This document shows, piece by piece, positions 53,090 to 62,162 of a stretch of 64,000 nt of DNA (positions are counted from its first letter, which is position 1; each line of letters starts with the position of its first letter). The notes beneath the pieces were generated by a model that was not told the DNA's origin, ran no database searches, and was given only the letters and a program-made list of their open reading frames with translations. The position numbers and the translations under genes are program-made. The DNA is from JAGVSR01 sp963786675 (GTDB lineage Bacteria; Pseudomonadota; Alphaproteobacteria; Rhizobiales; Hyphomicrobiaceae): the NCBI GenBank assembly GCA_963786675.1, contig CAWAZY010000001.1:372001-436000 (forward strand), in the 5' to 3' direction.

Positions 53090-54388
53090 TCAGCCCGCCG
53101 CCCGGCGCTGGAGCACGGCGATGAAAAATCCGTCAGTGCCGTGGCTGGCGGGCGTCAACTGGAGGGTGGTATTCGATCCATCCGCAGATTGCGGCGGTTC
53201 GGTACCCAGCGCCGCGCGCCAAGCCTCGGGATAGGGAATGATTTCAAAGTCAGGGGCGCTGGAGAGAAACGCCGTCACGCTGCCGGTGTTCTCTTCCGGC
53301 AGGACCGAACACGTAACGTAGATGAGCCGGCCGCCCGGCTTGACCAGGCCCCGGGCCGTCTCCAGCACGGCGGCCTGTTCGGCTTGCCGCTCCTCGATGT
53401 TGCGCGGCTTCAGCTTCCACTTCGATTCCGGCCGCCGCCGCCAGACACCCGTGCCGGTGCACGGCGCATCTACCAGAACGACGTCGAATTTTTCATTGAG
53501 CGCGGCGAGCGCCTTCCGGTCGCCCCCCTTCAAGATCTGGACGTTGCGCACGCCTGCGCGTTTCACCCGGTCGAAAATCGGCTTCAGGCGGTTGCGATCC
53601 TCGTCATAGGCGTAGATCTGCCCTGTGTTCTGCATCTGCGCGGCCAGAGCGAGCGTCTTGCCGCCCGCTCCCGCGCACAGGTCGAGCACCTGCAGACGCG
53701 GCCCGGCCCCGGCCATCAACGCGGCGATCTGCGAGCCCTCATCCTGGATTTCGCACCATCCAGCCTGGAACGCGGCTTCCGCCTCAAGATTTGGCGTGCG
53801 TGCGGTCCCAGCTGGCGCGGGAACGCGCACACCCAGCGGCGACAAGGCCGAGGGCACGGCGCCAAATTCGGCGAGCGCCTTGAGAACCTTTTCTTGGGTG
53901 GCTTTCAGCGTATTGACGCGCAGATCAGCCGGTCCGCGCTCGGCAAGCTTGCGGCCCTCGGCGATGGCGTTGTCGCCGAACGCCTTTTCAAAGCTCGCCC
54001 ACAGCCATTCGGGAACATCCGCCTGCACATGTGCGGGTGCACCGGCGAGGTCACGATCCAATCCAGTGCGCTCATCAGGGGTCAGCGCGGCGGGCGCATG
54101 ATTATCGCCGTCGCATTGGGCCGCGACGTTATCCGGCTCCATGCCGAATGCGGCCGGTGCGGCCCCGATGGCGAGTGCGCGGGGCGTATCCGCACCCATC
54201 GCCCAGGCGATGGACGCACGCCGGCGCAGGGCGTCGTACACCAAGCCGCCGATGGCATTGCGATCCCCTGAGCCAGCAAAGCGGTGCGCCTTGCCCCAGT
54301 CGGAGAGCGCGATACCAACCGGCTGATGGCGAGTGAGGATCGTGTCCAGAACTTCAATGGCAGCCGCGATTCGCGCGCCGGGTCTCAT
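53090..54388 (-). CDS. RsmB-like rRNA cytosine-5 methyltransferase
   Basis: This 432-residue protein has an N-terminal NusB-like helical domain (about 1-140) and a SAM-dependent RNA m5C methyltransferase domain. The SAM loop is DLCAGAGGKTLALAA; the two Cys of the mechanism are in DAPCTGTGVWRRRPE and YVTCSVLPEENT. RsmB methylates C967 of 16S rRNA; paralogues in alphaproteobacteria may have other targets, so the exact position is unproven. It lies 6 bp after the MAPEG gene in the same direction. Confidence 0.9.
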   Translation of the reverse strand: MRPGARIAAAIEVLDTILTRHQPVGIALSDWGKAHRFAGSGDRNAIGGLVYDALRRRASIAWAMGADTPRALAIGAAPAAFGMEPDNVAAQCDGDNHAPAALTPDERTGLDRDLAGAPAHVQADVPEWLWASFEKAFGDNAIAEGRKLAERGPADLRVNTLKATQEKVLKALAEFGAVPSALSPLGVRVPAPAGTARTPNLEAEAAFQAGWCEIQDEGSQIAALMAGAGPRLQVLDLCAGAGGKTLALAAQMQNTGQIYAYDEDRNRLKPIFDRVKRAGVRNVQILKGGDRKALAALNEKFDVVLVDAPCTGTGVWRRRPESKWKLKPRNIEERQAEQAAVLETARGLVKPGGRLIYVTCSVLPEENTGSVTAFLSSAPDFEIIPYPEAWRAALGTEPPQSADGSNTTLQLTPASHGTDGFFIAVLQRRAAG

Positions 54389-54394
54389 ATTGCC

Positions 54395-54817
54395 TCACAC
54401 CGTGGTCAGGACGTGCACGGCGAGCTTGATCCACATGGCCAACAGAATGACGTTGCTCAGGAGGTAGACCAGGAACCGATGCAGGATGTTGTTATAGGTT
54501 GTATGGATGATCGCGTGCACAAGCCGCACCACGACGTAGGTCCAGGCCAGTGTCGTCATCAGGCTGTCGACGGCGCCCGTCAGCATCGCGAATAGCACGA
54601 CCGCGTAAAACAGGATCGGCATTTCGAGCTGATTGTGGAACGCATTTGAAACGACGCCCGCACGGCCCGGCCAAACCGGGCGCACGCCCGGATCGCTGCG
54701 CTGGATTTTGCCGGCCCGGATGGCGGCGACCCGCTCCTTGCCCATCCAGAAAAGCAGAAAGAACGTCAGGCCGGCCTGCACCAAGACAGGCTTTACGATA
54801 CTGATGTCGGTGGGCAT
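54395..54817 (-). CDS. MAPEG family membrane protein
   Basis: This 140-residue protein with four membrane helices belongs to MAPEG, which includes microsomal glutathione transferases and leukotriene synthases. NAFHNQLEMPILFYAVVLFAMLTG is the family motif (x-N-x-x-E-x-P). The bacterial substrates are unknown. It is probably co-transcribed with guaB upstream and the RsmB-like gene downstream (spacings 15 and 6 bp). Confidence 0.9.
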   Translation of the reverse strand: MPTDISIVKPVLVQAGLTFFLLFWMGKERVAAIRAGKIQRSDPGVRPVWPGRAGVVSNAFHNQLEMPILFYAVVLFAMLTGAVDSLMTTLAWTYVVVRLVHAIIHTTYNNILHRFLVYLLSNVILLAMWIKLAVHVLTTV

Positions 54818-54832
54818 TGGCGTTAGCTTTCC

Positions 54833-56332
54833 TTAGAGGCCGCCAGGGTAGTTCGGGCTTTCGCGCGTGATCAGAACACCGTGGGCATGGCTCTCGCGCA
54901 TGGATGCCGGTGAGATTCGAACGAACTCGGCTTTCTGGCGCAGATCTTCGAGTGTGGCGGCACCCGTGTAGCCCATGCCGGCGCGCAGGCCGCCAACCAA
55001 CTGGTGCAGCACGCCTTCCGCAGGACCCTTGTAGGGCACCTGCCCCTCGATACCTTCAGGCACCAGCTTCAACGCGTCTTTGACTTCCTGCTGGAAGTAG
55101 CGGTCGGCCGAGCCACGCGCCATCGCCCCCACCGAGCCCATGCCACGATAGGCCTTATAGGTCCGCCCCTGGTAGAGGTAGGTCTCGCCCGGAGCCTCAT
55201 CCGTCCCCGCCAAGAGCGAGCCGATCATGACGCAATCGGCGCCGGCGGCCAGTGCCTTCACGATATCGCCGGAAAAGCGGATGCCGCCGTCGGCGATGAT
55301 CGGAATGCCGTGCTTATGGGCTTCCGCCGAACAGTTCATGATCGCGGTGAGCTGCGGCACGCCAACGCCAGCGACGATGCGCGTGGTGCAGATCGAGCCC
55401 GGACCGATGCCGACCTTCACGGCATCCGCTCCGGCTTCGATCAACGCCCGCGTGGCGGCAGCCGTGGCGACATTGCCCGCCGCGACCTGCACGGAGTTCG
55501 AAAGCTTCTTGATGCGTTTGACCATGTCGATGACGTGCTTGGAATGACCGTGCGCGGTATCGACCACGATGAGATCGCAGCCCGCTGCGATCAGCGCCTC
55601 CGTCCGCGCGAACCCATCATCACCAACCGTGGTCGCCGCCGCGACGCGCAGACGGCCTTCCTCGTCCTTGCAGGCGTTGGGATGCTTCTGCGCCTTCTCG
55701 ATGTCCTTCACCGTGATCAGTCCAATGCACTGGAACTGATCATCGACGACAATCAGCTTTTCGATGCGATGCTGATGCAGCAGCTTGCGCGCCTCGCCCT
55801 GGCTGACACCGCGTTCGACGGTGATGAGGCGTTCCTTGGTCATCAACTCGGAAACGGGCGTCTCCATATTGGTGGCAAAGCGCACGTCGCGGTTGGTCAG
55901 GATGCCGACCAGCTTGCCCTTGCCCGAGGTTGTGCCGGGGGTCTCGACCACCGGAATGCCGGAAATCGAATGCTTCGACATCAAGGCCAGGGCTTCGTGC
56001 AGCTTGGCGTCGGGCGCGATGGTGACAGGGTTAAGAACGATGCCGCTCTCGTACTTCTTGACCTGGGTCACATGCCCGCCCTGATCTTTAGGCTCCAGGT
56101 TGCGGTGCAACACACCGATGCCACCCTCCTGAGCCATGGCGATCGCGAGCCGGCCTTCGGTCACCGTATCCATGGCCGACGAGATGATCGGAATGTTCAC
56201 TTTGATCGACTTCGTCACGTGCGAGGCGACATTGACCTGACCCGGCATGACTTCAGAGGCGGCGGGCACGAGCAGGACGTCATCAAACGTCAGCGCCAAC
56301 CCCAAATCGTTGACGATTGGGCTTTTCGCCAT
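54833..56332 (-). CDS. guaB: Inosine-5'-monophosphate dehydrogenase
   Basis: GuaB oxidises IMP to XMP, the first committed step to GMP. The 499-residue TIM-barrel protein has FDDVLLVPAASEVMPG at the start, two CBS domains (about 95-215), the catalytic Cys315 in GIGPGSICTTRIVAGVG, the flap RGMGSVGAMARGSADRYFQ, and a C-terminus with VPYKGPAEGVLHQLVGGLRAGMGYTG. AGGAGA precedes the ATG. Confidence 0.97.
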   Translation of the reverse strand: MAKSPIVNDLGLALTFDDVLLVPAASEVMPGQVNVASHVTKSIKVNIPIISSAMDTVTEGRLAIAMAQEGGIGVLHRNLEPKDQGGHVTQVKKYESGIVLNPVTIAPDAKLHEALALMSKHSISGIPVVETPGTTSGKGKLVGILTNRDVRFATNMETPVSELMTKERLITVERGVSQGEARKLLHQHRIEKLIVVDDQFQCIGLITVKDIEKAQKHPNACKDEEGRLRVAAATTVGDDGFARTEALIAAGCDLIVVDTAHGHSKHVIDMVKRIKKLSNSVQVAAGNVATAAATRALIEAGADAVKVGIGPGSICTTRIVAGVGVPQLTAIMNCSAEAHKHGIPIIADGGIRFSGDIVKALAAGADCVMIGSLLAGTDEAPGETYLYQGRTYKAYRGMGSVGAMARGSADRYFQQEVKDALKLVPEGIEGQVPYKGPAEGVLHQLVGGLRAGMGYTGAATLEDLRQKAEFVRISPASMRESHAHGVLITRESPNYPGGL

Positions 56333-56552
56333 GGAAGTCTCCTTGTCGCGAGGGTGACAGATGGGCCGCGGAACCGGGCCGGAATCAAGTCGGAAGCGCT
56401 ATATCACCGGCAACCATGCAGGGGAAGTGCGCCCCGCCGCGCACCCGTTGATCGCGGGCCGGCCATGACCGCCCCCGGCAACATCTCCTCCGCCCTCTCC
56501 GCATCGAAGCGGCCGCGGTCGCCTGCCCGCCATACCGCACACGCGAAAAGCC

Positions 56553-56571
56553 TATGTAATATAGTTACATA
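56553..56571. promoter_or_regulatory. 19-bp palindrome upstream of the pqqA-like gene
   Basis: TATGTAA (56553-56559) and TTACATA (56565-56571) flank TATAG. The perfect AT-rich inverted repeat stands out in GC-rich DNA and lies 35 bp before the likely -35 box of the peptide gene, a place where activators bind. It could also belong to a guaB control region (guaB starts 220 bp away, divergent). Confidence 0.55.
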
Positions 56572-56606
56572 TCAGCCGATCTGATGTTGGCAGAAGGAAA
56601 ATTCAA

Positions 56607-56635
56607 TTGGACCTGGGCCGCCATCCTGGCTATCA
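56607..56635 (+). promoter_or_regulatory. Likely promoter of the pqqA-like gene
   Basis: TTGGAC (56607-56612) and CTATCA (56630-56635), 17 bp apart, fit the alphaproteobacterial TTGAC/CTATAT pattern and would give a leader of about 40 bases. A GGAGG ribosome site lies at 56670-56674. Confidence 0.5.
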
Positions 56636-56681
56636 AACCCGGGCTAGACACGTGCTTAGCAAAAAAATTGGAGGAAGCGTT

Positions 56682-56771
56682 ATGAAGACCTGGACCAAGC
56701 CCGCCGTTCGTGAGCAGGAACTCGGCCTCGAAGTTACGTCGTACCTGCCGGCCGAGATCGACGTTATCTAA
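56682..56771 (+). CDS. pqqA: PqqA-like PQQ precursor peptide, stand-alone
   Basis: This 29-residue peptide starts MKTWTKPAV and ends AEIDVI. Its core LEVTSY holds Glu17 and Tyr21 with three residues between them. In PqqA these two side chains are cross-linked by PqqE and become pyrroloquinoline quinone. The ending SY-x-x-AEID matches the Methylobacterium type of PqqA as I recall it. The gene has a perfect GGAGG ribosome site 7 bp before the ATG, a plausible promoter, an upstream palindrome and its own terminator. No pqqB, C, D or E is in the window, so it is an orphan copy or the modification genes lie elsewhere. Confidence 0.85.
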   Translation: MKTWTKPAVREQELGLEVTSYLPAEIDVI

Positions 56772-56809
56772 ATCCGTCGATCGGCTCGCTTGAACGCGAG
56801 CGGTCATCG

Positions 56810-56839
56810 AACGGCGATCGCGCAAGCGATCGCCGTTTT
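56810..56839 (+). terminator. Rho-independent terminator after the pqqA-like gene
   Basis: ACGGCGATCG (56811-56820) pairs with CGATCGCCGT (56827-56836) around CGCAAG and runs into TTTT. A smaller hairpin GCTCGC/GCGAGC (56784-56801) precedes it. Confidence 0.85.
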
Positions 56840-56898
56840 CGTTTGTAGCAACGCACGCGCCAATGCTCACAGCGCGCTCCGCGCGCGTCAGCCGCCTA

Positions 56899-57666
56899 TC
56901 ACTTGGGTGCGCGGAACCCCGTGGCGAGCACATAGAGTTCCGCCGAATCGCTGCGGCTCGCCGGTGGCTTCACATGCCGCACCACGCTGAACGACCGCTT
57001 GAGAAGTGCGAGTAGTTCCTTTTCGGTGCCGCCCTGGAAGACCTTGCACAGGAACGCCCCGCCCGGCGAAAGCACATCGCATGCGAAATGGGCAGCCGCC
57101 TCTGCGAGCGCCATGATGCGCAAATGATCGGTATTCGTGTGCCCGACGGTCGGCGCGGCCATGTCCGACAAGACCACATCCGCCCTGCCATCACGCAGTA
57201 GAGCCGCTAACTTCGGCTCGGCGCTCGGGTCGTTGAAATCCAGTTCCAGAACCGTGGCACCCGGAACGGGCTCCATCCCGAGATAGTCGATCGCAATGAC
57301 CTGCCCGCGACCATCCAGAGATTTGACACGATCCGCCGCAACCTGGGTCCATCCACCCGGTGCCGCGCCAAGATCCACAACTCGCTGGCCTGGCTTGAGA
57401 ATGCGGTATTTGTCGTCGATCTCGATGATCTTGTAGGCCGCACGCGACCGGTAACCGTCCCGCTGGGCCGCGGCGACGTAGGGATCGTTCAATTGGCGCT
57501 CCAGCCAGCGTGCCGACGAGGTCGACCGCTTGGCCGCCGTCTTCACGCGCACGCGCATCATGCGCTGGCCGCCGCCCGGGCCTTTGCCAGAACCGCCCTT
57601 ACCCGTTCCACTCTTGCCTGATGCGCCCTTGCCGGGTGCCCGGCCGGCGCCGCCTTTGCTCTTCAC
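56899..57666 (-). CDS. rlmE: 23S rRNA 2'-O-methyltransferase RlmE (FtsJ)
   Basis: RlmE methylates U2552 of 23S rRNA in the large subunit. The 255-residue protein has a Gly/Lys-rich, probably disordered N-terminal extension of about 35 residues (GKGASGKSGTGKGGSGKG). The domain follows with YRSRAAYKIIEIDDKYRIL (catalytic Lys), the SAM motif VVDLGAAPGGWTQVA, DVVLSDMAAPTVGHTNTDH and GAFLCKVFQGG. Start is a GTG with AAGGACG upstream. ppx/gppA lies 19 bp upstream in the same direction. Confidence 0.95.
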   Translation of the reverse strand: MKSKGGAGRAPGKGASGKSGTGKGGSGKGPGGGQRMMRVRVKTAAKRSTSSARWLERQLNDPYVAAAQRDGYRSRAAYKIIEIDDKYRILKPGQRVVDLGAAPGGWTQVAADRVKSLDGRGQVIAIDYLGMEPVPGATVLELDFNDPSAEPKLAALLRDGRADVVLSDMAAPTVGHTNTDHLRIMALAEAAAHFACDVLSPGGAFLCKVFQGGTEKELLALLKRSFSVVRHVKPPASRSDSAELYVLATGFRAPK

Positions 57667-57685
57667 AATTGTACGTCCTTGAGAC

Positions 57686-58957
57686 TTATGTCCGGTCCTG
57701 ATCGCCCCGGCGGCGCCGGCGTCCGACGCGGTATGTATTGTCTTCCATCATCAGAGACGAAAGAATTCCTTCGCGCAGACCGCGATCCGCGACGCGCAGG
57801 CGTTCGCAGGGCCAAGCCCGAATGATGGCTTCGAGAATGGCGCAACCGGCCAGTACCAGATCCGCGCGATCGTGTCCGATGCACGGTTCGGCGACCCTGT
57901 CGGCATAGCTGCGGCCCAGCAGATCGTAAGTCACGCGATTGACGTCCGCGACGCGCATCCAGCAGCCGTCCACGCGGTTGCGGTCATAACGCGGGAGGCC
58001 GAGCTGGATGCCGGCCACCGTTGTGACTGTCCCCGACGTTCCCAGAAAATGGATGGATGCACCCGCGATGCGCCGGCGGAAATCATGGCGCTGCTCGAAT
58101 GGCGCGATGAGGCCGGTCACATACGTCACCATGGCCTCAAACAGGTCGGGCGTGACTTCGCGGCCGCCAAAACGTTCAGCCAGTGTGACCACACCGACGG
58201 GCAGCGATGTCCATACCGCCATGCCCGACCGCTGGCGCACATTTTCCACCATACGCGCCACGGCGTGCGGGCCCGATCCGTTGATGCGCCTCAGATCGAG
58301 CCAGATGAGTTCCGACGATCCGCCGCCGATATCGAAGACCAGCGCATAATCAACCGACGTGTCGATCAGCGTCGCACAGCCCGAAACGGCGAGGATCGCC
58401 TCCTCCTCGGGCGTCAGGACTTCCAGCTCCAAGCCGGTTTCGCCTTTGACCCGGCGCAGGAAGTCTCCGCTGTTGGCCGCCGACCGGCAGGCCTCCGTGG
58501 CGACGAGACGGGCGCGATGCGTGTTCGCCCGATCAATCTTGTTGGCGCACACGCGCAGGGCGTCGATGGTTCGCTGCATGGCGACATCGGACAGGCGGCC
58601 CGTCTGCGAGACCCCTTCGCCGAGACGGATAATGCGCGAAAAGGCATCGACCACGCGAAAGCCACGCCGCGAAGGCCGGGCAAGCAGCAGACGGCAGTTG
58701 TTGGTTCCCAAATCCAGCGCCCCGTACACCGGGCCGCGCACATCGCGCGATGCCGCACGCGGGTCATGCCGGTTGCCATTGAGCCCCTCGCCAGGGACCG
58801 CGGCGCGTGCGGCGGCGTCCTCGACCGGAGCGGCCGGGGGGCTTAAGGGCGCAGGTTGGGAATTGCCGGGCTCGTCCGCGTAACCGCTCACGTTTCTGTT
58901 CCCCAGAGCCTGGTTCCAGACGCCGAACGACCCAAAGCCGGTCGAGCGTCTTCCCAT
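57686..58957 (-). CDS. Ppx/GppA family phosphatase
   Basis: This 423-residue protein of the exopolyphosphatase/pppGpp phosphatase family has an ASKHA ATPase-like fold. GALDLGTNNCRLLLARP is the phosphate-1 loop, and VFDIGGGSSELIWLD the phosphate-2 loop. RLGEGVSQTGRLSD and ATEACRSAANSGDFLRRV also match. It lacks the long C-terminal HD-like part of full-length Ppx, as in many alphaproteobacterial short forms. It may act on polyphosphate or pppGpp; which cannot be told. rlmE follows directly. Confidence 0.9.
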   Translation of the reverse strand: MGRRSTGFGSFGVWNQALGNRNVSGYADEPGNSQPAPLSPPAAPVEDAAARAAVPGEGLNGNRHDPRAASRDVRGPVYGALDLGTNNCRLLLARPSRRGFRVVDAFSRIIRLGEGVSQTGRLSDVAMQRTIDALRVCANKIDRANTHRARLVATEACRSAANSGDFLRRVKGETGLELEVLTPEEEAILAVSGCATLIDTSVDYALVFDIGGGSSELIWLDLRRINGSGPHAVARMVENVRQRSGMAVWTSLPVGVVTLAERFGGREVTPDLFEAMVTYVTGLIAPFEQRHDFRRRIAGASIHFLGTSGTVTTVAGIQLGLPRYDRNRVDGCWMRVADVNRVTYDLLGRSYADRVAEPCIGHDRADLVLAGCAILEAIIRAWPCERLRVADRGLREGILSSLMMEDNTYRVGRRRRRGDQDRT

Positions 58958-59062
58958 CAGGCGATGACTGGATGCACGTTGAGAAACACTGTAGCAGGTG
59001 TTCTTCTCCGGTAAAGTGAAAGCCGAACCAGTCCTTCAGTCCACGCGAGACGAAAAATATAC

Positions 59063-59079
59063 AACAAATACAATTTGTT
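59063..59079. promoter_or_regulatory. 17-bp palindrome before the M15 peptidase gene
   Basis: AACAAAT (59063-59069) and ATTTGTT (59073-59079) flank ACA. This AT-rich inverted repeat lies in the 117-bp gap between divergent ppx/gppA and M15 genes and overlaps the M15 start. An operator is likely, a binding protein unknown. Confidence 0.45.
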
Positions 59080-59887
59080 ATTGTGCCCCCTCCTGGCCCA
59101 GTCCGGCTTCTGGCGACAGGCCCGTGCGCTGGCCGTGGCAGCCGTGACGCAGCTGTTGCTGGCCAGCACGGTCCTAGCCGATCCCATTCAGGAAGCAGGC
59201 CGGAGGCTGATGGCGGCCTACCCCGATCACATCACGGGGCTTGAGGGCAATGCCGTGATCTGGCGCGACGGGACCCGCATGGAGATCGACGACGGGCAGG
59301 GCACAAAGACCTTCGAGGCCCTCATCGCCGGCGCCGATCTGGAGGACATGTTCGCCATCCCCTACGTGACCGGCGCGGCCAAACCACCCGCGCGCGACCA
59401 CGATCCCGGCCGCGCGCGGGCTCAGGCTTTTTTCGACAAGATGTATGGCGATTGCCGCAAGGGTGCCGTCAGCGCGGACCTCGTCAGTGTCGATTGGCTG
59501 CCCTCAAAGGGCGGGGGCACGCTGAAGGTGACGCGCGTCAATGGCGTTGACGAAAAGCTGCGCGCGGTGTCGGCGGAACTCGATCGCCTCCCTTCCGCCA
59601 TGGATGCCTACCTCATACCACCGGCCGGAACGTACAATTGCCGCGTCATCGCGGGCACGGAGCGCGTCTCCACGCACGGGCACGGCATCGCCATCGATCT
59701 GGCCTTGATGAACGCGGACTACTGGCGCTGGCACAAACCCGACGCATCCGGAAACCTGCCGTGGCGCAACCGCATGCCGCTAGAGATCGTCCAGATTTTC
59801 GAAAAGCACGGCTTTATCTGGGGCGGACGCTGGTCGCACTACGACACGATGCATTTCGAATACCGGCCTGAACTGCTGCTCGACTGA
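59075..59887 (+). CDS. Periplasmic M15 family peptidase (D-Ala-D-Ala carboxypeptidase-like)
   Basis: This exported protein of about 270 residues has a signal peptide (RALAVAAVTQLLLASTVLA, cut before DP). The C-terminal domain has the zinc motif STHGHGIAIDLAL (H-x6-D) and the distal HFEYRPELL, as in VanY-type M15 peptidases, which trim peptidoglycan stems. SYDAYLIPPAGTYNCRVI-like sequence precedes the zinc site. The start is unclear: TTG at 59075 or 59081 fit best, no ATG exists in the right place. Confidence 0.8.
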   Translation: MLLCPLLAQSGFWRQARALAVAAVTQLLLASTVLADPIQEAGRRLMAAYPDHITGLEGNAVIWRDGTRMEIDDGQGTKTFEALIAGADLEDMFAIPYVTGAAKPPARDHDPGRARAQAFFDKMYGDCRKGAVSADLVSVDWLPSKGGGTLKVTRVNGVDEKLRAVSAELDRLPSAMDAYLIPPAGTYNCRVIAGTERVSTHGHGIAIDLALMNADYWRWHKPDASGNLPWRNRMPLEIVQIFEKHGFIWGGRWSHYDTMHFEYRPELLLD

Positions 59888-59966
59888 ACCGGTAAGCGCG
59901 AAAGAACGCGCGCCTCCCGGTGAAGGCGCGCGCCGCGGCAATTGCTCCAGAAATGCGTGATTTTCG

Positions 59967-60582
59967 TTAATCGACCATGGTCAGGAATTCCTGACGGGTG
60001 ATGGCGTTGTCGCGGAAAATGCCGAGCATGCGGCTCGTCACGAGATCCGTGCCCGGCTTCATCACGCCGCGCGCGGTCATGCACTGGTGCTCGGCCTTGA
60101 TGACCACGGCAACGCCTTGCGGTTGCAGCACCTCGTTGATCGTGTTCGCGATCTGAGCCGTCATCTTTTCCTGAATCTGCAGCCGCTTGGCGTAGGCCTG
60201 CACGACGCGCGCCAGCTTGGAGATGCCCACGACCCGGCCCTTGGGAATATAAGCCACCCACGCCTTGCCGATGATCGGCGCCATGTGGTGCTCGCAGTGG
60301 CTCTCAAACCGGATGCCCCGCAGAATAATCATCTCATCGTAGCCTTCGATTTCCTCGAAGGTCTTGTTGAGAATTTCTTCCGGATCCTGTGCGTAGCCCG
60401 CGAAGTATTCCTCGTAGGCACGCACGACACGTTCCGGCGTCTCGTGCAAACCGTCGCGCGTCACGTCCTCGCCCGCCCAGCGCAAAAGCGTGCGCACGGC
60501 GTCCTCCGCTTCCGCGCGGCTGGGGCGCTCGATGGCGGCTGATACGGCACTCGGCAGAGTCTCTGGCAGGCTTGCTCTTCAT
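59967..60582 (-). CDS. folE: GTP cyclohydrolase I, probable frameshift near the N-terminus
   Basis: FolE starts folate synthesis (GTP to dihydroneopterin triphosphate). The zinc ligands are in ESHCEHHMAPIIGKAWVAYIP and EHQCMTARGVMKPG. The main frame has its only standard start at a GTG (60497), which would cut off the first helix of the domain. In the same frame upstream reads IERPSRAEAEDAV, clearly FolE-like but without a start. An ATG at 60582 (MKSKP) is one base out of frame. One extra base near 60565 would give about 204 residues, the normal length. Confidence 0.88.
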
Positions 60583-60951
60583 CGGCGGGGCGTTCTCTCG
60601 GGAAAGAAATTGGGCAATTCGCATGCGGCGTCTACGAAAGGTTTGCCGCGATGGATCGTTTTGCGCACGCCGGGCGCGTCAGGGGTCCGTTTTTATTTTG
60701 CCGGCGGCCATGGGCTCTGCCCTGGCTATGCGGCGCGGTGCGTTCCGGTCGGCCGAGGCGGGGTCAAATGTAACATGCCTTTCGGGCTATGCCGAGCAAA
60801 CCCCCGCCAATTATCGTTAAGCCTCGACTCGCCGTGCCCACGCTCCACGGCCCGAAGGGCCCGGGAGCAAGGCGACCCGGCGTCCGAGCGGAGCACCGCT
60901 CCGCGATGACCGCCGCCCCATCGGAGCGCGACAAGCGCGTGAGATCAAAAA
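60583..60951. other. Gap between folE and tRNA-Thr without a recognisable gene
   Basis: About 370 bp, GC-rich. Short frames on both strands show no domain or ribosome site. The folE promoter should lie here. Confidence 0.35.
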
Positions 60952-61026
<75 letters not shown>

Positions 61027-61137
61027 AGACGGGAATCGCGGAGGACGGGCAGATCCTCAGCCCGTTCCGGTGGCCGTTGCTCTAGCTGACCTCGGCCCCC
61101 CGCGCAACCACCGTGTGGGGGCAAAAGTGGCACGGCC

Positions 61138-61998
61138 TCAGGCTCCCGCACTCAAAGCCCCGTCGTGGACCCATGCGGCCGGATGCGGCGGGTGCCCGAA
61201 GGGGCGGCGCTTTTCTGCATAGGTCTGACGGGCCGGCACGGAGACGATCTCCCGCTCAGGCCAGCGCAAGGCCGACAGGGCGCCGCCGAAACAGCATCCG
61301 GTATCGATGCACAGCGTGCCGTTGACCCACTCGGCCTCTGGCACCGGCGTGTGGCCGTACACAATGGCCGTCGATCCCGCGTAATCCGCCGCCCAGTGGT
61401 AGCGGATGGGCAAGCCGAATTGATCTTGCTCTCCGGATGTTTCGCCGTAGAGGCAGAAGCTGCGGATTTTATCGTTGTCGCGGCCCAGCATCGGTTCCGT
61501 GATGCCCGCGTGGGCGACGGCCAGCGTACCGCCATCGAGCCAGAGGTGAATGGGCAGCTTTTCGAGAAAGGTCCGCACATGGCTGCGGAACGCTTGGCTC
61601 TCGCCCTCAAACTGCCGCGCGGTCTGTTCCAGTCCATGCGTGAGACTGACCTGACGCCCCTGCAGCCAGCGCACGAACTTCACATCGTGATTACCGGGCA
61701 CGCAAAGCCCGTGACACTCACTCGACAAGGCCATGACGATGCGCAGCACGTCGGGCGAGGCGGGCCCGCGATCGACGAGGTCCCCGACGAAGACCGGACG
61801 CCGCCCAGCTGGTGCCCGCACATGGGCGCGGCGCCCGTCGCCAACGCCGGAGAGGCGGATTTGATAGCCCAGGCGCGTGAGAAGTTCGATCAGCTCCGTC
61901 GCGCAGCCATGGACGTCCCCGATGATATCGAAGGGGCCCTGAATGTGGCGGAGATCGGGGTTATCGCGCAGCGAGGTTGTTGCCGCTTTTGTGCTCAT
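61138..61998 (-). CDS. Metallophosphoesterase (PrpE/Pnkp phosphatase-like)
   Basis: This 286-residue calcineurin-type phosphoesterase shows all metal motifs: DIIGDVHGCATEL, GDLVDRGPAS, VPGNHDVKF, AHAG and GHTPVPE. The arrangement resembles bacterial PrpE and symmetrical Ap4A hydrolases and the phosphatase domain of Pnkp. ADYAGSTAIVYGHTP and CIDTGCCFGGALSALRWP follow. The substrate is unproven. Start 61998 is chosen; upstream codons are open but unlike the family. Confidence 0.85.
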   Translation of the reverse strand: MSTKAATTSLRDNPDLRHIQGPFDIIGDVHGCATELIELLTRLGYQIRLSGVGDGRRAHVRAPAGRRPVFVGDLVDRGPASPDVLRIVMALSSECHGLCVPGNHDVKFVRWLQGRQVSLTHGLEQTARQFEGESQAFRSHVRTFLEKLPIHLWLDGGTLAVAHAGITEPMLGRDNDKIRSFCLYGETSGEQDQFGLPIRYHWAADYAGSTAIVYGHTPVPEAEWVNGTLCIDTGCCFGGALSALRWPEREIVSVPARQTYAEKRRPFGHPPHPAAWVHDGALSAGA

Positions 61999-62162
61999 GC
62001 CGTGTTCCGGAACTGAGCGCGGGACACCGCGGTTGTCCGTGTGCCCAGCGCTTTTCCGGAAGCATAAGCTGATTTTTCCGACAGCGCAGCGACACACCGC
62101 GACGCGCTACTGGCCCGCGCTTCTGGCCCGCGATTCTTGGGCCGCACGGCGGGGCGGGGGAT

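Noticed and set aside
53069..54271. 400-codon plus-strand frame opposite the RsmB-like gene
   Set aside because: Antisense shadow of a gene with all catalytic motifs; Arg-rich composition.
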